A DNA stretch of 64,000 bases. Origin: Gelria sp. Kuro-4. GTDB taxonomy: Bacteria > Bacillota > DTU030 > DUMP01. The notes under the pieces were generated by a model, which ran no database searches, had not been told where the DNA came from, and was given only the letters and a program-made list of their open reading frames with translations. The stretch is taken from NCBI RefSeq assembly GCF_019668485.1, contig NZ_AP024619.1, forward strand, positions 1,611,001 to 1,675,000. Reading direction: 5' to 3'. Of this stretch, positions 50,603-57,818 are shown piece after piece; within the stretch, counting starts at the first letter, position 1, and the number at the start of each line of letters is the position of its first letter. A program made the position numbers and the translations under genes.

Positions 50603-52174
50603 ATGTTTAGAACTCGTAAAACCCAACAACTGAGCTATGAATTCGTTAACATAGAAGACCTGGTTCCCAAGGACCATCTACTTCGAAAGATCACCAAGTA
50701 CATAGATTTTGGGTTTATCACAGAGAAGACCAAGAACTTATATTGTGAGGATAACGGTCGGCCGTGTATTGATCCGGTGATTCTCTTTAAGATGTTGTTC
50801 ATTGGTTACATTTATGGGATACGTTCAGAGCGTCGTTTGGTTGAAGAGATCAAAGTTAACGTGGCCTATCGCTGGTTCCTAGGGCTTTCTCTTTCAGATC
50901 TAGTACCCCATCACTCCACCATAAGCCAGAATCGACGTCGGCGGTTCAATGGAACAGATGTATTCCAGCAGATATTTGACGAGATAGTATTTCAGGCAAT
51001 GTCCAAAGGGCTGATCGACGGGAAAGAATTGTTTTCCGACTCTACGTTCCTAAAAGCAAACGCCAGCAAAAGCAAATTCACCATTGAAAAAGTAGCCAAG
51101 TCAACAAAGGACTACGTAGAGGAACTGGACAAAGCAGTAGAGGATGACCGTTTAGAACATGGGAAGAAGCCGTTAAAGGATAAGGGAAAAGAACCTCCCG
51201 AAACAAGGCAAACCCGAATCAGTACAACTGACCCCGAAAGCGGGCATATGGTACGGGAAGGTAAGCCACGGGGATTCTTTTACCTGGAACATAGAACTGT
51301 AGACGGGAAGTTGAACCTAATCACAGACTCTTATGTAACCGCTGGGAATGTCCATGATTCTGTTCCCTATCTCAGTCGACTTGACAGGCAAATCCATCGC
51401 TTTGGTTTTAAAGTCGAGGCTGTGGCGCTTGATGCAGGCTATCTCACTAATCCTATTGCCCATGGTCTAAGGCAAAAAGGAATTTATGCTGTCATCGCTC
51501 ATAGGAGGTTCCGTCCTAAGAAAGGGGTCTTTCACAAGTGGCAGTACAAATATGATCCTGAACAGGATCACTACACCTGTCCTGCTGGTAGCGTCCTCAC
51601 CTATCGCACAACCAATCGTGAAGGGTACCGGGAGTATAAATCTGACCCCGAAGTATGTAAAAAGTGCCCAATGCTAAGCCGTTGTACACATTCCAAAAAC
51701 CATACTAAAGTTTTAACCAGACATGTTTGGGAAGACGATAAGGAATGGATAAGGGAAAATCGTCTTAGCGTGCGCGGGAAAGAACTATACCGGCGAAGGA
51801 AGCTAACCATTAAAAGAAGCTTCGCAGATTCTAAAGAACTGCATGGTCTAAGATATTGCCGTATGCGGGGGCGCAGCAAAGTCACAGAGCAGTGCCTCCT
51901 TACGGCCGCTTGCCAGAACATGAAAAAGATGGCCCTCTTCTTGTGGAAACAGGGACAAGGACCATCTCCTAGTTCTCGCCTACATCAACTTTTACAGCAT
52001 CTCTTCTCCTTCATAAGCCCGATATTAAGATTAAACCCCTGCACCGCTTCACGTTGCAGGGGTTTGTCAGCAATCTCACCGGGTTTTACCCGGCTTTTTG
52101 TTTGCGGTGCGCCCGGCATTGGCACTGTCTTTAGGGTGAAAGTCCTGAACGGTGAAGGTAGCAGTAGCCGTTAG
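50603..52174 (+). CDS. IS1182-family transposase, frame runs past the element end
   Basis: DDE transposase of 523 codons. 'PVILFKMLFIGYIYGIRSER' and 'VAYRWFLGLSLSDLVPHHST' form the N-domain. 'LFSDSTFLKANASKSK' and 'VALDAGYLTNP' hold the two Asp, and 'LTIKRSFADSKELHGLRYCR' holds the Glu region. The frame has no stop inside the element. The last ~32 codons, from about 52078 on, lie in the repeat and the intron relic, so the natural C-terminus or stop has been lost, probably by a frameshift or the insertion itself. Otherwise the catalytic core is intact. Confidence 0.82.
   Translation: MFRTRKTQQLSYEFVNIEDLVPKDHLLRKITKYIDFGFITEKTKNLYCEDNGRPCIDPVILFKMLFIGYIYGIRSERRLVEEIKVNVAYRWFLGLSLSDLVPHHSTISQNRRRRFNGTDVFQQIFDEIVFQAMSKGLIDGKELFSDSTFLKANASKSKFTIEKVAKSTKDYVEELDKAVEDDRLEHGKKPLKDKGKEPPETRQTRISTTDPESGHMVREGKPRGFFYLEHRTVDGKLNLITDSYVTAGNVHDSVPYLSRLDRQIHRFGFKVEAVALDAGYLTNPIAHGLRQKGIYAVIAHRRFRPKKGVFHKWQYKYDPEQDHYTCPAGSVLTYRTTNREGYREYKSDPEVCKKCPMLSRCTHSKNHTKVLTRHVWEDDKEWIRENRLSVRGKELYRRRKLTIKRSFADSKELHGLRYCRMRGRSKVTEQCLLTAACQNMKKMALFLWKQGQGPSPSSRLHQLLQHLFSFISPILRLNPCTASRCRGLSAISPGFTRLFVCGAPGIGTVFRVKVLNGEGSSSR
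52038..52066 (+). terminator. Perfect hairpin near the IS1182 right end
   Basis: aaacccctgca / tgcaggggttt around a loop of about 11 bases, directly before the right inverted repeat. Positions are approximate to one or two bases. Confidence 0.5.
52078..52100 (+). terminator. Rho-independent terminator, right copy of the duplicated hairpin
   Basis: accgggttttacccggc followed by TTTTTG (52095-52100). This looks like the original target terminator, and its stem is duplicated at 50498-50514 without the T tract. Confidence 0.75.
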
Positions 52175-52310
52175 CTCAAGGCAAGGGTGTCTGCGGCGAC
52201 GCAGAATTCGAAGGAAGCCGGTGGCAAACCTCCGGCCCGAAGACCAGGAATTCCAGGTGAAGCTGCTAACAGTCCGCTGCTAGTGTACACGACAGGTACT
52301 GTTTGATTCT
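52107..52310 (+). mobile_element. Group II intron 5' relic (bacterial class C-like)
   Basis: Starts at GTGCGCCC, the expected 5' splice site. It continues with family-typical blocks: gggtgaaagtcctgaac, gtagccgttagctcaaggc, gacgcagaattcgaaggaagcc and ggcaaacctccggcccgaag. These are parts of domain I. The reverse transcriptase gene, domains V-VI and 3' end are absent. It begins 7 bases after the terminator T tract, the site class C introns prefer. The 3' limit is approximate. Confidence 0.75.
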
Positions 52311-52509
52311 TGGCGCTTTACTGGTATCTCCTTCAATCGAGGAACACGGCATTTCTGTAGATTTCCCTTTCCGCAATCTTTCTAGAAAAAATTCTTGAAG
52401 CGTGGAAGGAAATTTGTCCTTGATAGCGAATATAATGATATACCAACTTAGGGTAGGTATTCAAAATTCGATATATCCCATACGTCTTGACTGAAAGGAA
52501 TGTTGCCAG
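52311..52509 (+). other. Leader of the GntR/UTRA gene
   Basis: About 200 AT-rich bases. A TATAAT at 52431 could be a -10 box, but I find no good -35 partner. An inverted repeat atacc-N11-ggtat (52440-52460) is a candidate operator. Confidence 0.45.
52440..52460 (+). promoter_or_regulatory. Candidate GntR/HutC-type operator
   Basis: Inverted repeat atacc (52440-52444) and ggtat (52456-52460) with an 11-bp spacer. It lies 50 bases before the regulator start and just after a TATAAT box, where binding would repress. Confidence 0.4.
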
Positions 52510-53262
52510 ATGGAGTTGCTGCCAAGAAACAACGGATTACCCCTTTACAGCCAGTTGGCCGAACTCTTGAGAGAAAAAATTGTTGAGGGTGAGCTGGCGC
52601 CGGGTGAAAAGCTGCCGTCAGAAACGCAATTGGCGGAGATGTATGGAGTCAGCCGGATCACGACCAAGCAGGCATTGAACGAGCTGGCGGCACAGGGTCT
52701 GATCTACAGGCTTCAAGGCTCGGGAAGCTACGTTAGCCCCAAAAGACTCAAACGGCAGCTCAGCCAGCTAGGCGGCTTTAGCGAGGATATGCGACGAAAC
52801 GGCGTGTTTGTTCGGCGCAAGGTCTTGGAACTTAACTTGAGCAAGCCGCCAAAAACTGTCCGTTCGCGTTTGAAACTGGCCGAAAGGGAAATGGCTCTTG
52901 TAGTAAGGAGGTTGATAATCGTAGACCAGGAACCAATTGCTTTGTTCAAGAGTTACCTGCCGGAGCACTTGGTAAGAGGATTGCTCTTGGAAGACTTAGA
53001 GGAGAACGGTCTCTATGAGTTGCTTCAGAACAAATTAGGGCTCTGTCTTGGCTGGGCTGATCAGATCCTTGAGATTGGGAGTGCTACGACCGAAGAGGCT
53101 TACCTCCTCTCAGTGTCGACCGGAGTTCCTGTCTTCAGAACTACCCGGAACACTAACCTGTGTGACGGGACCCCCATTGAGACAGCGGAAGCTGTTTTCA
53201 GGGGTGACCGAGTTGAATTCCACACTAGGCTTGAAGCTGCACAAGGCCAAGGAGGGTTGTAG
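52510..53262 (+). CDS. GntR family regulator, HutC/UTRA type
   Basis: Regulator of 250 residues: winged helix (1-75; 'LPSETQLAEMYGVSRITTKQ') and UTRA ligand-binding domain (about 95-240; 'VVRRLIIVDQEPIALFKSYL', 'VPVFRTTRNTNLCDGTPIE'). GAAAGGA lies about 8 bases before the ATG. UTRA domains commonly bind a sugar or amino-acid derivative. It heads catabolon 2 and probably represses it. The UTRA type differs from the two FCD-type GntR proteins of catabolon 1, so the two loci evolved separate control. Confidence 0.9.
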   Translation: MELLPRNNGLPLYSQLAELLREKIVEGELAPGEKLPSETQLAEMYGVSRITTKQALNELAAQGLIYRLQGSGSYVSPKRLKRQLSQLGGFSEDMRRNGVFVRRKVLELNLSKPPKTVRSRLKLAEREMALVVRRLIIVDQEPIALFKSYLPEHLVRGLLLEDLEENGLYELLQNKLGLCLGWADQILEIGSATTEEAYLLSVSTGVPVFRTTRNTNLCDGTPIETAEAVFRGDRVEFHTRLEAAQGQGGL

Positions 53263-53297
53263 AAGCGTGCAGCAAGGAAATCATTTAGGGGGTGTTT

Positions 53298-54734
53298 ATG
53301 GTGGCAACAGTTAAAGAGATTCGCGAAGCAGCCCGAACGATTCCTGTGTTGCGTGAAGTTGACGTGTTGGTTGCCGGAGGGGGAACCGCTGGCATGGTGG
53401 CCGGCCTAGCAGCTGCGCGGGCGGGGGCACAGACGCTTGTTCTGGAAAGGCTCAATTGTCTGGGCGGAAACTTTACCGCTGGGCTCATGGGTACCACCTG
53501 GACTTTTAGTGACCAAAAGAAGTTAATCGTTAGAGGTATTCCCCTGGAAATCATAGAGCGGCTAGCTGAACAGGGCGGCACAGTAGTTGGCAACATTTCC
53601 AAGGATTGCTTCACTATCTACGATACCGAACTTGCGAAATTCGTCTTACAAGATATGTACGAAGCCGAACTGAACCTCGAAGTACTCTATTATACCTGGG
53701 TTGTCGATACAATCGTCGAGGACAACGTTGTTAAAGGCGTCATCATAGAAAGCAAATCCGGCCGCCAGGCGATCCTGGCAAAGACCACAGTGGATGCCAC
53801 GGGCGATGCCGACGTTGCTGCGCGGGCAAAAGCGGAATTCATGATGGCTGCTAAGCAAGACTTGCACCCGGTAAGCCTCTTGTGCAAGATTGCCAACGTC
53901 GACCTCGACGAGATGTTCGAATTCTACGAGAGGAACCCGTCCTTTATAGGTAACTTCACCGGCGGGTGGCAGCATAGTGGCTTTCACTGCTTCCGCCTGA
54001 ACGAAGAACTTCAGAATGCAGATCTGCCGCTAGAAATGGAATACCTGCGCGATTGGTTTATCCTGTTCTATACGACGCCCAGGCCGGGTGAGATAATATT
54101 CAACATGACCGGTGAAACCCAAATCGACGGCACCGATGTTGTAGAACTCACCAAGGGTGAACTGGTGTCCAGGAAGAGGCTATCCCAGGCTTTGTGGTGC
54201 CTGCGCCAGTATGTCCCTGGCTTTAAGAACGCGTATATCACAACTACAGCCTCGTCTCTCGGGGTGCGGGAGACAAGGCGCATCGTCGGAGAACATATCC
54301 TCACGAAAGATGAGATTGTAGCCAACACCCGATTCCCGGACGCAGTCTGCAGTTACGGTGCCCCTGTGGGAGTCCACACGGCCGACGGCACCAACGCAGT
54401 GTTCGCTCGACTAAAACCAGGCACGTCGTACGACATTCCTTACCGGTGTCTGCTACCCAAGAAGATCGATGGACTGCTGGTGACAGGTCGCTGCATTTCG
54501 GTTACTCCTGAAGCCACAGGATCCACCAGAAACATGACCGCCTGCATGGCCCTAGGCCAGGCCAGTGGAGTTGCCGCTGCATTAGCTAGTGCTAAAGGAA
54601 TTGTACCCAGGGCGTTAGGAACCGAGGAGCTGGTGTCCGCTTTGTTGAGTCAGGGGGTATACCTAGAAGGGAGGAGTGCTTTGGCCGAAAAAGCTGGGGA
54701 ACAGAAGCCCAACTTAAACGATAGCACGAAATAG
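53298..54734 (+). CDS. FAD-dependent oxidoreductase (PF12831-type)
   Basis: Flavoprotein of 478 residues with the dinucleotide motif 'DVLVAGGGTAGMVAGLAAAR' (about 22-41) and 'LVLERLNCLGGNFTAGLMG'. It lacks a signal peptide. The C-terminal 'TGRCISVTPEATGSTRNMTA' is typical of the FAD_oxidored family, whose members are mostly uncharacterised and include enzymes acting on organic acids or polyols. ATG 53298 is preferred, 7 bases after AGGGGG. Second gene of catabolon 2, before the TRAP genes, so it is likely to oxidise the imported compound. Confidence 0.85.
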   Translation: MVATVKEIREAARTIPVLREVDVLVAGGGTAGMVAGLAAARAGAQTLVLERLNCLGGNFTAGLMGTTWTFSDQKKLIVRGIPLEIIERLAEQGGTVVGNISKDCFTIYDTELAKFVLQDMYEAELNLEVLYYTWVVDTIVEDNVVKGVIIESKSGRQAILAKTTVDATGDADVAARAKAEFMMAAKQDLHPVSLLCKIANVDLDEMFEFYERNPSFIGNFTGGWQHSGFHCFRLNEELQNADLPLEMEYLRDWFILFYTTPRPGEIIFNMTGETQIDGTDVVELTKGELVSRKRLSQALWCLRQYVPGFKNAYITTTASSLGVRETRRIVGEHILTKDEIVANTRFPDAVCSYGAPVGVHTADGTNAVFARLKPGTSYDIPYRCLLPKKIDGLLVTGRCISVTPEATGSTRNMTACMALGQASGVAAALASAKGIVPRALGTEELVSALLSQGVYLEGRSALAEKAGEQKPNLNDSTK

Positions 54735-54805
54735 GGTAGTACAAGGCAACGAAAAGTCCAGTAAGGCAAATGGTGTTTTAGGCCCAGAATGAGGGAGGTG
54801 CTATC

Positions 54806-55861
54806 ATGAAGATTAACAAAGGTTGCTTTTGGAGGTTTACCATCGTAGCTTCATTGGTTCTGTCGCTCGTGGCGGTCGCGGGGGGGTGTGGCTCGTCCAA
54901 TTCATCCACGCCCAAAGGGAGTGAAGGTGCCCAGGCATCCAAACAGGCCGAGAAAAAATATGTTATCAAGTACGGTTTTGTCGCCAGCCCCCAGTCGCCA
55001 CACCTTGCAGGCGGGGCTGACTTCAAAAAGAGGGTGGAAGAACTTTCCGGAGGGCGGATCGAGGTTCAACTTTATCCTAGCTCGCAGTTGGGTGACAAAC
55101 TCCAGATGGTGGAGGGGGTAAGGGCTGGTACGATTGAGATGACCGAGGTCGCGGCTACGGACCTCTCCGGTTTCAGCAGGAAATGGTCGGTTTTCAGCCT
55201 GCCTTACCTGTTCAATGACCGGGACCACATGTTCAGGGTGCTTCGAGATAAGGAAGTCAAAGAGATCCTGTCCAAGGATGCTGAACAATGCGGCGTCAAG
55301 GTTCTCATGTACTGGGGGATGGGCACCAGAAGCATCATCAACGCCAAACGGCCGGTCTACAGGCCTGAAGACCTCAATGGCCTCAAGATCCGCGTGATGC
55401 AGGATCCCATCCTGGCCGAAACTGTCAACGCCATGGGTGCCAACGGGGTACCCCTGGCCTGGAGCGAAGTTTATACTGCACTTCAGCAGAAAACCATCGA
55501 TGGGTTGGAGCAGTCGGCTCCTCTGTACGTGGACGCCAAGCTGTACGAAGTGGCCAAGTACTTCTCCCTTACCGAACATTTCCTGATCCCCGACGCGCAT
55601 CTGATCAGCCTGAAGTTCTGGAACAGCCTTCCTAAGGACCTCCAGGACGTACTGCTCAAGGCCGCGCAGCAGACGGAAGAGGAATTCTTCAAGATCTGGG
55701 ATAAGTATGAGGAGGATTCTCTGAAGACCCTTAAGGATAGCGGAGTTCAAATCAACCAAGTTGACAAAGCGGCTTTCCGCGATCGAGTGAAGCCCATATA
55801 CGACAAGTACGCGTCGCAGATTGGCCCGGATCTGATCCAGAAGATGCAGAAGGTACAGTAG
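54806..55861 (+). CDS. dctP: TRAP solute-binding lipoprotein DctP (catabolon 2)
   Basis: Binding protein of 351 residues. Signal peptide ends in the lipobox 'VAGGC' with Cys28. Body motifs are 'YPSSQLGDKLQMVEGVRAG', 'NAKRPVYRPEDLNGLKIRVM' with the ligand-binding Arg and 'WSEVYTALQQKTIDGLEQSA'. The usual 'ENG.RH.TNS' block is changed to 'WGMGTRSIINAKR', and this divergence from the other two may reflect a different ligand. GGGAGG lies before the ATG. A hairpin follows before dctQ. Confidence 0.9.
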   Translation: MKINKGCFWRFTIVASLVLSLVAVAGGCGSSNSSTPKGSEGAQASKQAEKKYVIKYGFVASPQSPHLAGGADFKKRVEELSGGRIEVQLYPSSQLGDKLQMVEGVRAGTIEMTEVAATDLSGFSRKWSVFSLPYLFNDRDHMFRVLRDKEVKEILSKDAEQCGVKVLMYWGMGTRSIINAKRPVYRPEDLNGLKIRVMQDPILAETVNAMGANGVPLAWSEVYTALQQKTIDGLEQSAPLYVDAKLYEVAKYFSLTEHFLIPDAHLISLKFWNSLPKDLQDVLLKAAQQTEEEFFKIWDKYEEDSLKTLKDSGVQINQVDKAAFRDRVKPIYDKYASQIGPDLIQKMQKVQ

Positions 55862-55872
55862 CATTGCGCAAC

Positions 55873-55898
55873 GCCGGGGGGCATCGGTCCCTCCCGGC
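55873..55898 (+). terminator. Intercistronic hairpin between dctP and dctQ (catabolon 2)
   Basis: Stem gccgggggg / cctcccggc with one G-U pair, loop catcggtc. No T tract. Same position as the hairpin after dctP at 43546. Confidence 0.5.
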
Positions 55899-55928
55899 GG
55901 CGATATACCTTGACGGGGGGTGCCTTCT

Positions 55929-56429
55929 TTGAGTGGTCAGAGATGGAAAGGACTGCGTACATTGGAAGAGTGGTTGATAGTGATTCCTCTGGTGATCATC
56001 ATCGTACTGACGCTTATCCAGGTTTTCGCACGCTACGTGCTTTTGTCGGGGATCCTTTGGAGCGATGAAGCCGTAGGTTACCTCTTTGTGCTCATGGCCA
56101 TGATCGGAGCTGCAGTGGCCCTACGAGAGAGAATGCATACTGATCTCCAGTTGCTGGTGAACAAAGCACCAAGATGGTTGGCCTGGATCATGAGGTTGTT
56201 AGCAGGCTTTACGGTCGGTGGCTTCCTCATCATGTTGTTGATCTCGGGGTTGGACTTCGCCTACGAAAACCGGGGACAGGTTTCCCCCATGCTCGGCCTG
56301 CCGATGTTCATCGCTTACGGGTTGCTCCCGTTAGGTGCGATCCTGATGCTGGTGGAATTCGGGCGATTGATCTTCGCGCGCTCGTGTGGTTCAGAACCGG
56401 CAGAATCCGAGAGAATCTTCGTTGAGTAG
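55929..56429 (+). CDS. dctQ: TRAP transporter small membrane subunit DctQ (catabolon 2)
   Basis: Small membrane subunit of 166 residues: 'ARYVLLSGILWSDEAVGYLF', four helices, and 'GLDFAYENRGQVSPMLGLPM'. Starts at TTG 55929, spaced about 8 from GGGGGGTG, rather than the in-frame GTG 55920 inside that site. It precedes dctM by 24 bases, giving the order P-Q-M. Confidence 0.85.
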   Translation: MSGQRWKGLRTLEEWLIVIPLVIIIVLTLIQVFARYVLLSGILWSDEAVGYLFVLMAMIGAAVALRERMHTDLQLLVNKAPRWLAWIMRLLAGFTVGGFLIMLLISGLDFAYENRGQVSPMLGLPMFIAYGLLPLGAILMLVEFGRLIFARSCGSEPAESERIFVE

Positions 56430-56453
56430 CGCCCCGGGAAGGAAGGGACTACG

Positions 56454-57743
56454 TTGACAACGGCTCTGATTCTACTGGGTCTAGTCTTCGGATTGATCTT
56501 CATAGGGGTTCCAATCGCCTTCGCCTTAGGAGCGACCGCTGCCATTGGGCTGGTGGTCGTCCACGGCCAGCCGCTTCAGGTGTTACCACAGTGTGTCTTT
56601 AGCGGAATCAATTACTTCCCGCTTCTTGCCATCCCGTTCTTCATCTTCTCCGGTGAACTAATGAATAAGGCCGGCATCACTGAAAGGCTGGTCCGCTTCG
56701 CGGCCCTCCTGGTCGGCAAAGCTCCAGGAGGGTTGGCCCACACCTCTGTCCTGGCCTGCATGTTCTTCGGGGGAGTGACTGGGTCGGCGCCTGCCGACAC
56801 CTCAGCCATCGGGTCTCTCTTAATCCCGGCCATGGAGGAAGAGGGATACCCGGTGGACTTTGCGGCCGCATTAATAGCTAGTGCTTCGACCATGGGGCCG
56901 ATCATTCCGCCGAGCATCATCATGGTGATCTACGGCGCCACGGTGGGGGTTTCCGTGGGCGGCCTCTTCGCGACTGGGATCACTGCGGGAATCCTTGTAG
57001 CGCTCGGCCTGATGATCACTGTCCTCCTCACTAACCGCGCCGGGAAGTTTCCAGCCCGGAAGGAAAGAATCACGCTAGTCGAGGTATCGTCGACGCTTCG
57101 CGAAGCCATCTGGCCTTTGGGAATGCCCCTGGTAGTCGTCGGTGGAATCTTGGGCGGGGTGTTCACTCCGACAGAAGCGGGGGCTGTGGCCGTCCTATAT
57201 GGCCTAATCGTGGGGTTCTTCATCTTGAAGACTTTGAAGGTCGTGGATCTCCTACCAATGCTTCACCGCACGGTGGTGCTGACCTCCACGGTGCTCATGA
57301 TCATTGGGACGGCTAAAGTCCTGGGTTGGGTTTTCACGGTATTGCAGATCCAGCGCTATCTAGGGGAGGCCTTCTTGAATATATCAGGGAACCCCGGGGT
57401 GTTTCTCCTTTTGGTCAACATCTTACTGCTGATCATGGGTACCTTCATGGATGCTGGTGCCAGCGTTGTTCTGCTGGCCCCGATCTTGGCCCCGATTGCT
57501 GCGTCTCTGGGAATCAACCCGTTACATTTCGGGCTGATCGTGGTCCTCAACCTGACCATTGGTCACGCCACGCCGCCTCTAGGGCTGTGTCTCTTCGTGG
57601 CCTCTGGGATTGCAAAAATTTCTTTGGAGCGGATTTCCAGGGCAATAGCGCCTTTCCTGATGGCCGAAGTTGCGACTCTAATGGTCGTTACGTACCTGCC
57701 GGAAGTGGTGATGTTCGTACCGCGTTTGCTTAAATACGCGTAG
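56454..57743 (+). CDS. dctM: TRAP transporter large permease DctM (catabolon 2)
   Basis: Permease of 429 residues, TTG start. 'LAIPFFIFSGELMNKAGIT', 'GGVTGSAPADTSAIGSLLIP', 'GGILGGVFTPTEAGAVAVLY' and 'NLTIGHATPPLGLCLFVASG' show the DctM layout. The 'SGSGPAT' motif of the other two permeases is 'TGSAPADT' here, and with the divergent DctP this hints at another solute class. Confidence 0.9.
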   Translation: MTTALILLGLVFGLIFIGVPIAFALGATAAIGLVVVHGQPLQVLPQCVFSGINYFPLLAIPFFIFSGELMNKAGITERLVRFAALLVGKAPGGLAHTSVLACMFFGGVTGSAPADTSAIGSLLIPAMEEEGYPVDFAAALIASASTMGPIIPPSIIMVIYGATVGVSVGGLFATGITAGILVALGLMITVLLTNRAGKFPARKERITLVEVSSTLREAIWPLGMPLVVVGGILGGVFTPTEAGAVAVLYGLIVGFFILKTLKVVDLLPMLHRTVVLTSTVLMIIGTAKVLGWVFTVLQIQRYLGEAFLNISGNPGVFLLLVNILLLIMGTFMDAGASVVLLAPILAPIAASLGINPLHFGLIVVLNLTIGHATPPLGLCLFVASGIAKISLERISRAIAPFLMAEVATLMVVTYLPEVVMFVPRLLKYA

Positions 57744-57818
57744 CAGCGACTACAAGCCGTTGAAAGAGGCCAAGAGTATCCCTGGGAAACAAGACTTAAA
57801 CAGAAAGGAGTTAAAGAC

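Larger units (their letters stand above)
50515..52077 (+). mobile_element. IS1182-family insertion sequence
   Basis: Bounded by terminal inverted repeats gaggctgttgacaaa (50515-50529) and the reverse complement of tttgtcagcaatctc (52063-52077), 12 of 15 matching. It is flanked by identical 17-bp copies of a terminator hairpin. At the left end gaggctgttgac pairs with gtcagcagcctc before TTTTT (50515-50550), an intrinsic terminator that would stop incoming transcription. Near the right end aaacccctgca pairs with tgcaggggttt. Confidence 0.8.
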
